In this document: one piece after another, positions 34,909 through 46,417 of the stretch
Layout: every line of letters begins with the position of its first letter
Numbering within the stretch: position 1 is the first letter of the stretch
Source: Astrothelium macrocarpum
Lineage: Eukaryota > Ascomycota > Dothideomycetes > Trypetheliales > Trypetheliaceae
NCBI GenBank assembly: GCA_021030915.1
Contig: JAGEMR010000004.1
Location: 1-64,000 of the forward strand
Direction: 5' to 3'
Length of the DNA stretch: 64,000 bases
Position numbers and translations under genes: made by a program
Notes under the pieces: model-generated
Seen by the model: the letters and a program-made list of their open reading frames with translations, nothing else
What the model was told of the DNA's origin: nothing
Database searches by the model: none

Positions 34909-35319
34909 ATGAAACTCTTCACTATCAATATTTTGTTTTTCCTCTTCTCGGTGGCCAAGTCAGACTATCGTATCGATGCCTGTCCACAACCTGGCTTCCT
35001 ACAGCTTACTGAGTTCAAGGGATCATGGTGTGATGACAAAACCTTTTGGCAGTTATGGTGTAGTGATCCTTCGAATCCATCTGTGGAACATCAGTTTTTG
35101 GGAGCTTGTTCTCATGGCTGGGAATGCTCGAACGGGATTGAAGTATCTCAAAGCCATGACAGACAGATAGCCATGTGCAGGGAGTCTGAGCCGGATTCAG
35201 ATTCCTCCTCAAGTGCGACCTACCATGATACAGTACCCGACACTATCAAATATACAATCAGTACTGATTCAGCTACAAGAGATTCTGAGCCGAATGTCGG
35301 AGTTAGTCTACATGATTAG
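34909..35319 (+). CDS. Small secreted cysteine-rich protein, effector candidate
   Basis: Single exon of 136 residues. The first about 18 residues (MKLFTINILFFLFSVAKS) form a clear signal peptide. The mature part has six cysteines (in DACPQP, GSWCDD, LWCSDP, GACSHG, WECSNG and AMCRES contexts), all within about 70 residues, and then a Ser/Thr/Asp-rich tail of about 50 residues without hydrophobic or GPI signal. Size, even cysteine number and secretion fit a fungal effector or surface-interaction protein. The Cys-containing layout faintly resembles the extracellular part of the membrane protein at 32089-33143. No family is recognised. Convergent with the TPR gene. Confidence 0.65.
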   Translation: MKLFTINILFFLFSVAKSDYRIDACPQPGFLQLTEFKGSWCDDKTFWQLWCSDPSNPSVEHQFLGACSHGWECSNGIEVSQSHDRQIAMCRESEPDSDSSSSATYHDTVPDTIKYTISTDSATRDSEPNVGVSLHD

Positions 35320-36286
35320 ATCGCGACTGTACAAAGAAAGCGGCATTTTGGCTTTTCAATATTTTACACCATTACTCAAGCTGCTTTCGGTGCTGGACAG
35401 TTTCAAAAATCCATGATCCATCATTCAACATTCTAGTCCGAAGAGTCACGTTTGTTGGAGCTTATCTGAGTGTGTAGACTTGTGGGATCGATTGAGTGAC
35501 TATGGAGATTAAGTACATGAGATAAAAGGAGGACCCTTTGGCGTTAAGCCCTAGCGTGGATTACCTAATAATATCATTACCTACCTAAGCTCTGCGGGCA
35601 CAACAGCGTTAATGGTTGAATATATCAAGATCAAATTTGAATATGATATTGCCAATCACATAGCCTATCTCATATAGTGCGTACCGCGACACTGGTAGCA
35701 GATTCTAACCTCTTGACATTGATATAGAAAAAGCGACTATTGGTGTAAGAATTAAGTAGCTACCGCAGGTTCTAGAGACAAGAGCAGAGACTTCCAGTTG
35801 TCCAGTACATCAATAATCCCTAATAGAGTCGGGAGTGAGTTATTGACTTTCTCCAGTAACGCTATGTGCTGGGGAATCTCGTGCCTGTTTTGGCTCAGTT
35901 TGCCGCTGCTTTTGCTCGCTCGGGCCGTCAAACCAGGACGGGAGCAATAGCGCGTAAATTCAGCGTGTATTAAATAAGCTTTCGCGCGTTGTGTTTATCG
36001 CTGTTACCAAATCGAAAGACAATACCACCGCCCTCAGCAGATTCTTCCTTCACACTCTGACAAAGCCATAAAAACGCTAAACACGATTGTGCATCCCAAT
36101 TGGGCTCCCTCCATCAAGGTCTGGATTCGGGCTTGGGCTTTCGCAGTCTTCGTCATCGCCATCCTTACACTCATTGACTGCAATTGGAGCGGAGGTGTCG
36201 TCCGATTTGGTTTGCATATGGTTCTAAGGAGATCTTGACCTCGCATTTCTCGGCTCGGCTGGAGGAATTACGGAAAGCTAGCCTGG
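35320..36286. other. Convergent intergenic region
   Basis: No gene is seen. A short minus-strand frame at 36034-36246 directly downstream of the TPR gene is probably its 3' flank. Confidence 0.45.
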
Positions 36287-38341
36287 CTACGAGGGGCCGA
36301 ATTTGTTGTTCGCTCGCAATTTTCGAAATATCTCCACGAGCGTTTGTCCGGAGCTTGAGGGTAGAGGTGGCATGTCGGACATGGCGTTTTGCCGTAATCG
36401 TCGGAATCGATCCTGCAATCGTTGCTCTCGTAGGAGGTTAGCCTCAAATCTGGCAACGTTCGGTCCAGTTGTATGACCTGCCGTGTCGGAAGGGCCAAGT
36501 GAGCGAGTTACAACGGTGGATTTACCAGCTTGCTGGGCTTGAAGTCTTTTGATATTCCTCAATTGTTGCCGGAGAGACGCCTGCGTTGCCGATACATCGG
36601 GCGCCTCGTCAGATGATGTGTCATCGGGTGTACTGTTGAAGGTCGTTAAGAGCTTCTTTCGTTCCATGTGTTGCCTAAACTCTAGGTCAGCAGCGGAAGT
36701 ATCAGCGTTCCGCTCAGCTGCTCTCGCAGATCGTTCAGCAGCGGTAGCATTCCTTCTGGACTCCCCTACAGCCTGACTGGCTGCTTCTGCGGAGATATTA
36801 GATGCTCGTGCTGCAGCGGTTGAAGCCTCTGCAGATTTTTCGGCTGCTTTTCTCGACTTGCTTTGGTTATAAGTATTGAATCCCTCAACAGCCAGATTTG
36901 CTGCTCCCAAAGCACACCCACTGATACCCGTAGCCAGAGCAAGACGAGCCTGCTCCTGCGTAATAGAGCTAGAAGTCGTGGTAGTTGCACTCTCGACCAC
37001 CTCACGAGCAACGCGCTTTGAAGAGATATTCGGGAGATGCCTGTGCAAGCCCAAAGGTTGTAGCGGCTTTTGAAGCTGTTGAAACTTGTAATTATCAAGT
37101 TTCGTTATTGGTGAAAAACTACTTTCGGCGCGGGCATTAAAATGGGACTGGTGCGTTGTACTGTCCCCCAATTTATCAGATTCTACGATCGCATCGACTT
37201 CTCGTGAATTTGACATCTCCCTCGAAATCGCCTCCTTTACCTGTCTGTTGGCTCGAAATGCTCCTGCAAGCTTGTGCTGTGATACCAGTCGATCGGGATA
37301 ATCCTCTGTCAACTTTTTGATTTGGATCGTCATGATGTTTCTAAGAAGCTTGACCGCCTCTTGCATTCGTCCATTAGTCTTGTGTGTTTTTGCAAGTTTG
37401 TGCTGTGATACAAGTCGATCGGGACAATCTTTCGTCAGCATTTTATCTTGAGTTGCAATAATATGTTCCAGCAGTTCGACCGCCTTCTGCATTTCTCCAT
37501 TGGCTTTATATGCTTTTGCAAGCTCGTGTTGTGATGTAAGCCGATCGGGATGGTCTTCCGTCAGCATTTCAGCTTGAATTGCGATAATATGCTTCAACAA
37601 TTTGATCGTCTCCTGCACTTGTCCATTGGCCTTATATGCTCCTGCAAGCTCATGCTGTGACGAAATTTGATAGGGATGGTATTCCGTCAATGTTTTAGCT
37701 TGAATCGCGATAACGTTTTTCAGCAGCTTGATCGCCTTCTGCACTTGTCCATTGATCTTATATACTTTTGCAAGCTCATTTTGTGATGTAAGTCGATCGG
37801 AATGGTCTTCCGCCAGTACTTCGGCTTGTATTGCGATAACATACTTTAGTAGCTCTTCTGCCTCTTTCCATCGGCCTTGATTGTTGTATGTCGATGCCAG
37901 ATAAGTCATACTGGTTAGCGTAACTGGATGTTTCTCGCCCAACGTCCGTATTGACGTCTCCATCATTTGTACCTCCAATTCCTCCGCCTTCTTCCATTGG
38001 CCTTGACTCATATATATCAATGCTAGGTCAATTGTACTCATTAGCGTGGAAGAATGATCCTGCCCAAACACTTTCTTGCGCATTTCCATCACTTCAATCG
38101 CCAATAATTCAGCCTTCTCCCATTTGCCGTGATTCCAAAATGTTGATACCAGTTTAGCCATGCTGGTTAGCATATCTGGATGGTCCTGTTCCATCTCTCT
38201 ATTACGCTTCTCCAGTAATTGCACCTCCAACTGTTCGGCCTTCTTCCATTCGTCGAGATTTCTATTCGTCAATGCCGGGTTGGCCATGCTGGTCAACATG
38301 GAAGGATGGTCCTGTCCAAGTACTCTCTTGCTCGTCTCCAC
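36287..38341 (-). pseudogene. TPR-repeat tail of an NLR-type gene, 5' end missing and eroded
   Basis: An open frame of 684 codons has no ATG at its upstream end; the first in-frame ATG is at 38299. It contains about nine 42-residue TPR units. The first ones are kinesin-light-chain/NLR-like (QDHPSTL, EEAEELEVQ type); the last five are of a second type (HPDRLTSQHELAKAYKANGQ). A Ser/Ala-rich coiled-coil-like part (RKAAEKSAEASTAAARA) and a basic C-terminus follow. Upstream the same frame continues into a recognisable TPR half-repeat, KEAG-stop-LETQ, cut by TAG (38357-38359) and TAA (38375-38377). No NB-ARC or NACHT domain is found in the upstream 1.3 kb. This looks like the surviving 3' part of a STAND/NLR gene. 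Confidence 0.65.
37240..37890 (-). repeat. Tandem 126-bp (42-codon) TPR units, second type
   Basis: Five consecutive imperfect units share the pattern DRLTSQHELAKAYKANGQ...LL..II.IQ...LTEDHP. The nucleotide sequences are visibly similar too, suggesting internal duplication. Confidence 0.8.
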
Positions 38342-38359
38342 TTCTTGTGTCTCCAGCTA

Positions 38360-39708
38360 TCCAGCCTCTTTCTGTTATCCTGCCGTATTAAACACTGATC
38401 TATTACGGTATGGCTTGACACAGCGATCTTGCCCTCTTATTTAAGAGAATTGTTATGTTGTTGTGTCGCTATGCATATTTTGTAATGAAGACGCGTTTTG
38501 GTGTTGGTGGGGCGCATAGATTACTGGTGAAGCGCGTCGAGGAAGATTAGATAAGACAGATAGTATCCCGAAATGGCGAATTCGGCCCCTAAATTCCCAG
38601 CACGACGATTACCTTGCAGAGTGTCAACCAGAGGTCTAGCTTGGGGGGTTTTTCCAACTCCGGCGGGACACTATCAGGGATTTTTTTCCTTCCAACGCCT
38701 CAAAATGAGGCGTTAAATTTGGACATCGTGCGAGCTGAAAGCAAGCACGAATGCGGGATCATTACGAGGAAGCCAAGAGGAGAAAACACTAGTTAATCTC
38801 TTTTGCTCTGGAGATTTTTTTCACAGCATTCAAAATAGTTTGGAGCGGTGATTCTTGTATGGCAAGAGCGAGAAACCGTGAATTCTTTGGTCAGCTCCGC
38901 CTTCAGTCCAAAATCGGATTTGACAAGATTATTTGAAACAAGGAAGAGAACTATGCCAGCAAAGTTCAAACAAGTTGACGGTACCGTTGACTGGATTGTA
39001 GAATGTGTAATTGTAGATTTACCTGATGATAAACGGTCGAGGAGTGCCGTCCATCTTCTAGATAGTGCAAAGAACCAAGACCGATGGGGAGAATGTCCCG
39101 CGGTTAGACGGCATTCGAAGCATCAAACTCGGTAAGCGGACCGGCGTGATTAGAAAAAGGCTTGACTGCGAATGTGCAGTGCAGGAGGCATCCTGGGTAG
39201 CACATTTTCTCTCGGCAATAATGGTCCGACTTTTGAGGTTTGTTGGTCTGTCGTTACTTGAGCCCGTGGCAAAAATGATCGAAAAAAGAAAGGAGGGAAA
39301 CCAATGGCATAGATGGGAATGCTTTTTTGGGACGGGAAGTTATCAAGCCGAGCCGGACACAGAATGATTTCCACGTCAAAAGAGGGGAGTGTGAAAGGCG
39401 CTTCCTAAATTAAATTTGGACAGAGGCCAACAGAACTGACAGTAAGCCATAATTCAACAATGCTCTCTCCAACCCATGAAAATGCGATGTCAAACCAGAC
39501 ATCCGAGCCAGCGAAGCTCATCGATATATCCCCATCTACCAACCCAACCCAACCCAACCCAACCAAATCTGACCTGCCTGGCATGGAAACTCCACCAGAT
39601 ACCTCTTACACTAACCTTCCCAGAAGCAAAACGCCTCCCCACTATACCTTCCTTTCCCCCCCGCTTCCCACACAGCCCCAAATCCCAGTCCAAATCCACC
39701 ATCACCAC
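38360..39708. other. Intergenic, upstream remnant of TPR gene
   Basis: The left end holds the eroded TPR half-repeat. A perfect 9-bp inverted repeat with a 3-nt loop lies at 38694-38714 (arms AACGCCTCA). An (AACCC)n pentanucleotide run of nearly five copies is at 39541-39564. No intact gene is seen. Confidence 0.5.
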
Positions 39709-42397
39709 TCACACCCCCCCACTCTTCCTCCTCCCCTCCCCCTCCCCCACCACACTCCCACCAAACTGCCCCGACAGCCTCTGCCGCCACCTCGCCACAT
39801 TGACACTCGCGCTCGTCGCCCCGGCATCACCATACCGCCTGCCACTGCCCCGCAGCGGAAGCAACTGCTCCGTCTTCCTCCCCTCCTCGCCGGCCGCCGG
39901 CGCAGCAGGCCCGGCGCCTCCCTCGCTATTCCTCGGCGACGTCGACGCGCGACGCGCGGCGAGCTGGGCACGAAGCGAGGACAGCGTGGGGCCGGCGCTG
40001 CCGGCGGTGGGAGAGGAGTTGTTGATGTTGTTGTTGTTGTGGTGCGGAGACGCCGGGGACAGGGGCGAGGAGTGGTGTTCGCGCGATGAGAGGCGCTGGC
40101 GGAAGCGGTGGATGTTGGAGGTGGTGTGCGGGGAGAGGTCGGTGGCGGCGCGGGAGGGGGCGCGCAGCGTGAGGGTGGGGTCGTTGTCGTCGTCGGCGGC
40201 ATCGTCGTTGTCGGTGGAGTCGGCGAGGGAGCGGCGCTGTGTTCGGCGGAGGAGGTGGCTGGTGCCTGTGCGTGGGAAGCGGGCGGAGGTGGAGGACGGT
40301 GGGGTGTTGAAGGTGTTGCTTGTCGTGCGGGGGGTGGTGGTCGGTTCGCGGGGACTGTTGGAGGTGCTGAGGGCGGTGGTGGTTATGAGACTGCTGCGGC
40401 GGGCTTCGATGCGGCTGAGAGCGCGACTTGGGCTGTTGCGCGGAGGAGCGTCGCGGTCGGGTTCGAGGCTTGCTTGGCGATCGCGAGAAATGCGGGAGTC
40501 AATATTGGGGGTGTCGGCGTGGGTGGTAGCGTCCTTGCTCGTGGGTCGTGAGACCATGGTAGAAGCAGAGCTGGTTGGAGATGTCACGTTCTTGCCTTCG
40601 CAGAGAGCAATGCAGAGTTCCGTCAAGCTGCGGCACATGCTGTCGGCTTTGCGACGAATTTGTCGATCTGGAGCCGAAGCACCATTCACTACAGATGCCG
40701 TCGAGTAATTTGTTCCTTGCGGTCCAGCACTGCCAGCCATTGTAGCTAGTGTTAGGGCGTCTGATGCTGTGGCCTCAAGGACTCGATATGTTGAAGGAGA
40801 TAGAACCTGTTTCGCTCTAGCCAATGCTGAGCGCAAGAGCGGATAAGAATTTGTATTCTTTGTATCCTGAGGAGATCCAGCTATCGGAGATGCGGCGGTT
40901 TTCTGGTGGTGCGGTGATGAGGAAATGGTAGTAACAGTAGTGGTGGCAGTTCGCGGACGCTCCGCCGAGCTATTTGAAATGGTCTGAGCTGATGTAGCTG
41001 GTAATTTCCCAGTCAATTCTAACTTCTTTATCCGAGACTTGAGTTCGTCAAGTTCATCCCAGACTGTAGATGGTGCGGTATTCGAATTAACAGATTCTGT
41101 TCCATCTGGTGGAATTGGTTTGGTGTCGTTCTGAGAGGTCCCGCCAAGCAATGGTGTGACTGGCGGTCTATCCGAGTCATTGATTGAGGACCGTCGTAGT
41201 CTGGAAGACTGATATTGAGAATGACGCTGATTTGAGCCCTGTAATGAGTTTGTGATAGAGAGTCTTCTTCTGCTGGGATATGGGACCTCTGATGCCGCGT
41301 CATTCTGAGACGAATAGGTGCTCCTAGCAGAGAGGCCGAACAGTCGGCTTGAACGATCTCCATTTTTGCTATCTGAAGTTTGAGGTCGTCCATCAAAATA
41401 TGTTGTTCGCGGTTCAAGTATTCGCTGATATCCTTCTCCTAATGGTGATCGTTTACCTTGAGGTACGTGAAAGTCGTGTGCAGCCGGGGGAAAGGCGGGA
41501 AGGGATTGGCGATTTTTGAAATTATCCATCCGAGCCTATAGCAAAAGTTAGCTTCTGACTTCATGATGCATTCCTAGTGGATGCTGTGCATACCTGACGA
41601 TGATCACTGCGACTTGATGCGCGTGCCCTGGTCTGTTGTGGGGTTGCATCTTGGGCCAAATTCAGGAATAGATCTTCACTGCTGGTTTGCATAATATCCT
41701 CTTGACGTCCTGGCCCACTCTTGATCCTCCGATGCGTTATCGATGCTTCGTCGCTAATATTTTCCGACTCTTTTTTGGGGTCGGTGTCATTCACTTGCTC
41801 GGCGTCGTAGTATACGTCATCCGTGTCTTGCAGAGAGTGTGGCGAGTTTGGATCTTCTGACAGCATTCTGTCACACACCTCGAGACTCGACTGTTCGAGG
41901 ACTTTTCTGCGCGTCGTGGTGCTTCTTTTCCCGCCGTGAGTTTGTGTAGAAGAAGAGTTTTGAGCGACGGTATAGTTTCTAGTACGCAGGCGTGAAGGTT
42001 TGGAATGTGTTGGTTGTGGTTGGACGTTTTGATCCGGAAAGTTTAAGTGCGGCCAGTCTTTTTCGCCGCGCCAAGGTGCGCGTGTTATCGAAGCAGGAGG
42101 AGGGCCGTATGAAGTCTCAACACCATTGCTATAGCGCGACGCGGGAGGGCGTTTGCTGCGCGAAGCGGGTTTGGAAGATGAGGAACACAAGGACGCAATC
42201 GAATTGGTGGACGCGATGGACGATCGTCCTTGAGATGAATTCAAAATGCGGGAAGTGATCGGACAAGCACTGCTCTCAAGGAATGCTTGGGTAGTTGTAG
42301 CTGATTCAGTAGCCGGAGCGGAAATGAGGAGCAAGGGCGTGGAGGTCTTATGCCGCCGTGATCCTGGCAGCGATCCACTTGCGCCGCGAGCTGCCAT
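39709..42397 (-). CDS. Conserved serine-rich filamentous-fungal protein of unknown function
   Basis: Exon 1 (42397-41594) and exon 2 (41535-39709), joined over a 58-nt intron, give 876 residues. Most of the chain is disordered, Ser/Thr/Arg-rich. Conserved-looking islands are SEDLFLNLAQD just before the intron, a short coiled coil WDELDELKSRIKKLELTGKLP, RPRTATTTVTT, and a helical block PLLRSALARAKQVLSPSTYRVLEATASDAL, followed by RKADSMCRSLTELCIALCEGK. I have a recollection of this island order from many ascomycete hypothetical proteins but cannot name a function. The last third is low-complexity with an Asn run and GC-rich coding DNA, which creates long false frames on the other strand. Confidence 0.75.
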
Positions 42398-45300
42398 GTG
42401 GTGTTGTCCTCATCATTGCATTGCTTACTTGCTGAGCGCGCAATTTCTGTCGCGCAGCGGTCTGACAAAGTTTGAAACTACAAACTAGCTACCAAAACCC
42501 ATACCTGACGCCGAGCCATACCGAGATACTGAAGGTGTGGTAGGTGCAATCGGCTGCCCGCTCGCCCCTGCAAGAGACAATTGCATGTCACACGCACCAA
42601 TCGAGTTTGTTTGCGCAGCCTATAAGCATCCGAGTTTCGGGCTAGGACTTGGACTGAATGAAACGCTTCAGCCGCGGTCTGGTGGTGCCATGGTTGGTGC
42701 GCTTGGATGGTCGTTGATAACGTAACTGAGTCGGTAACTGGCTTAGGCAGGTCATTGTGGGGACCCCATTTCCAAAATCAAGGTATCCTACCGGAAATTT
42801 TGCTCTCTGCGGCCAAATCAATGTTTGATACCCCAAAGCTAACCAGACTGTCGGGGATCATTCGCCGTGTCCCCGGATGACTGCGTGCTTGTCTATGTGT
42901 TTAAGGTTCGGAGCGCCCTCGGAGATCTTACCCAAGCGAAGGAAGGTCAAGATGCACACAAGGGGTCCCCCTTTTTACCTTCTGCTACCCTTGAACACGG
43001 ATCCACGCGGCTCTCTAGATTTGGCTAATCAATTTTCTCAAGCCATGGCTCGTTTCTCGCCTGGACCCTGAATTTCCATCGGGACCGTTAGGGTTGGAAA
43101 ATCTACTTTTCTTTTTCTCCCAGTCACAGAGGGACGATCACCCCTCGATCATGCGGGAATTGATCGGACCGGACCTATTAACTACACTCCTGTTCATAAA
43201 TTCATAAATTCATAAATCGCTTTCTGAGCTGAACGAATGCCCTGCATTAGGCCTGGCCCTGAGGCTGATTTTGCCTAAGCAATTCGATTGCTCCCACGCT
43301 CGCTTATCTCGGGGATATTCCGTAAACGCGTCGGAGCACTCAGCTATTCTAAATGCGGCAACAAGAGATTTGAAGCATTGTGAACCCTTAAAAAGCCCTC
43401 AACTTTGTTTGCCCCATTTTCGTAACCCGTGATATCCCGAGCGACCCGTGCTCGTTGAACCCTTTCGCCGCAAAGGAAATCTCTCGGCTCATCTTCTTCA
43501 CATTGCCTTGCTTACCATTAGAACGCCACATTTTGGCGAGCGCAAAGAAAATCAGGCTTCTACGGAGTTGACAAGATTCGCTACTCGGAGCTTGCCCGGC
43601 AGTGGTGAATTGCAAACCTGTTTAGTTCACTGTCTCGTGTCGCCTCGGCATCCATCTGTTCGTTATCAATAGATCTGATCCATGCAGAATACCCACTAAT
43701 CTACTTTACAAGCAGCCTTCTCGGTCGAAGCTGTCCTCAAATAAGTGGTACAAGTAGAGAAACTGGCAAAGTGGACTGGTGTTGCTGTATGCTCTGTCAT
43801 CAATGTAATATTCGAGGTGGTGGTGCTACATCTTCCCATTCAGAAAGGTGGGAAATCGGATACTATGGAATGGCTTGACAGCTGGAAATCCTTTGTGACT
43901 CTCACCGCAACAAGGCAGTCTTGGTCATGTTTGAAAACTGACCTGGCCTGGCAAAGGAGAAAAAGCTAACGAAAGGAAAAAACACTTGGCAAAGGCAGGA
44001 ATGTTGTCTTATGGCTACAAAGTATTTAAGGACCGCCAGATATGTCCCTGATGGATAAATCCCTTGCTTGTGAGCGAGAAAAGATGAAGATCAGACTGAT
44101 TACAGGAATGCCTCTGGTGCCGAATATGTCGATCGAAATGTTAAGTGATACGATATGCCTGTCACATAGTGAAAGTCCGTGTCCCCGGGGCGTTGACCAG
44201 GAAAGACGCAATCTTCATCAACAAATGTGAAAGTATAATTGAATTGGACCCTGCTGCTCGTGATGGGCATATTTGAAACGTTTTCTGAGAATGCTCTGAA
44301 GAGAATTCAAGAGAAGCAGGCAAAAGATTGATCGAGTGATACCGAGAAAAATGGAGACTATTGCACTGGCATCGAAATTTGTTGTACCAGCCAAGCTATT
44401 CAAAGGGACTGAAAGGGATGTAGATCATGTGTTCTATGCTCTGTAGGGAAGGTTCCCGAAGTTATTCAGGACGAAAAGGTGTTAGTAATCCAGACGCATA
44501 GATTAAAGGGTTTCAAGTCTGTTTGAGGCCGTGGAAACGTTAGCCGAGAGAACCCGTTTTCAAAAGTCTTACGTAGGGAGTGTTTAAGCAAATGTGAAGA
44601 CGAAACATGCGCCGCGTCATTCTGGAATATCTGGCAGAGGTTTTGTCTCTGATTCATATCTGCATTACGTTCGTCGCAGTGATTGAGAGTTCACGAGGAG
44701 GCTTACGAACAGAGGATTGACTGAAGCTTGAGCTGGTTCCTGCAAGGCCAGGAATATCCCATCCCGTGCCCCTAAAGAAAATGGCGGTCTAAAAGGCGCT
44801 AACCAGATACGATGAACAAAATAAGGCCGCATGTTATTTTAAACATCACGCATCATACACCATTTAGATGACAACCTTACTGCATGAGGTGAGATTAATG
44901 GACCAACAGACTTCCTTCTACGCGAGAGTCGTTGCGACAATGGAGTGCAATGGTTATTGGACTTCAAGGGGGAATTCAGCGCAAGCCAACCTAAGGGGGA
45001 AGAATTAATGGGATTCAGCGCGAAGGATTCGTCCAACAAGTTATTTTAGGGGCCTTTTTCAAAGGGGATGAAGACGGGTAAAGTTGCCGTCGACGAGTCT
45101 GTTGTTTCAGATGAGCGCATGGGTCCAAAGTGCGCCAAAAGGAGGGGATTCCAACACTGCCTTCTTGTACGGCGATTACGGCTTTAGTATTGGATGGCGA
45201 TGGCGAGGCGACACCAGTCACGGGAGCAACAGGGCTCCGTTTCGTTCAGATGCGGACGAGTAGGGTGTGGAAAATTATCAAAGTCCAACAGCGTCGTCTG

Positions 45301-46416
45301 CTAAAGATGGGAGGCGTCAATTCCTACCGAATGTGACGGGTTTGCGGTGAAACAGCGGTATGCTTGGATGCCGCGGTCGGCTGGCCAAGTCGCAAGGTAG
45401 AAGGAAAACGCTCGAGTCCCAGGCTGGCAATGCAGCAGACTTGAGCATGTCAACAGAGCATTGCAACGTCCAGCTGCACCTGAAGGCTTCTGGCCAGCGA
45501 AAAGTTCGAATGTTCTAGTGGCGAAAGCGCAAGTGCAGGTGATGACTGACGGGCGAGGCGGCTATGCGGTTGTGTGGTGGGTGGAGGTGATGCGATTGGG
45601 AGCGGACGGCGTGTGATTGGCGGGCCGGGCTTGGGTGAGAACGGGCAGCCAGGGTCTTGCTGGGGTCTTCTAAAAATGGCAGGGCGCGCTGATTGGCCGC
45701 TGCCCTGGGCACGGACCGCTTCAAAGCCGCCCACCCCATCCTCGACCAAGCTGGGCAGGAGACTTCCTCCACCCGCATCCACAGCGCTTCATCCACCACT
45801 GTCCACCTCTCTTCCATCTACCACCTCCTCCCACTCTCTTTTTCCCATCTGTCCTGTCCCGCTCCACAGCCCTCAGCTACTCCATCCACATTGCCTTCTT
45901 CTCCTGCGCGACTCTCTCTCCAGCCCGTGTCACAGCGCCTTCTCCTTGTTCTCCTCCCCACCCTCCACAGCGTGCAGAGTTCGCCATTCTCCGTGGACCA
46001 CATCCATCGACTTTCCTTGCGCCGCCTTTACACCTGTCGACAGCGCTGCATTTCTTTTTGTTTGCTTACTGTGCCTCGCCAGTCACTCCTTGGCGCCTAA
46101 TTGAGATCCGGAATCTCATCTACTGCCTTCCTTTCAGGCTTTTCCATTCACGCGACTCCATCTCGAGGAGCTTACGATACGGTGCGTACTATATTGCACA
46201 CCTGCATCATAGCCGCTTGCCCTTCTGCCCACTCGTTTCGTTTCATTCTCCATCTCACCCTGTTACCATGCATGGCCATGCGCCATGTGCGCCTCTAAGC
46301 GCCGTTAATCCTTCCACTATTTGCAGAAAGGCTATCAGCAGCAATCTTGTCTGGCTGACAATCCCCCGCTGCTGTACCCAAACCGCTTCAGCTTCAACTT
46401 CTTTTACTCCTTCTTG
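42398..46416. other. Four-kilobase divergent intergenic region
   Basis: The largest gene-free interval in the window, between two divergent regulators. It holds an 8-bp triple tandem repeat TTCATAAA at 43193-43216, and pyrimidine-rich leader-like DNA at about 45720-46300 next to the phosphatase. Short frames are present but none looks conserved. A long 5' leader with introns, or a non-coding RNA, is possible. Confidence 0.5.
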
Positions 46417-46417
46417 A
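46268..46417 (+). promoter_or_regulatory. uORF overlapping the phosphatase start (TGATG)
   Basis: A 49-codon upstream frame starts at ATG 46268 in good context (accATG). It ends with TGA at 46415-46417, whose A is the first base of the main ATG. If the leader is unspliced here, this would allow termination-coupled reinitiation or repression. Confidence 0.45.

Noticed and set aside
39476..40708. Plus-strand 410-codon frame
   Set aside because: Antisense shadow of the serine-rich protein gene in GC-rich DNA.
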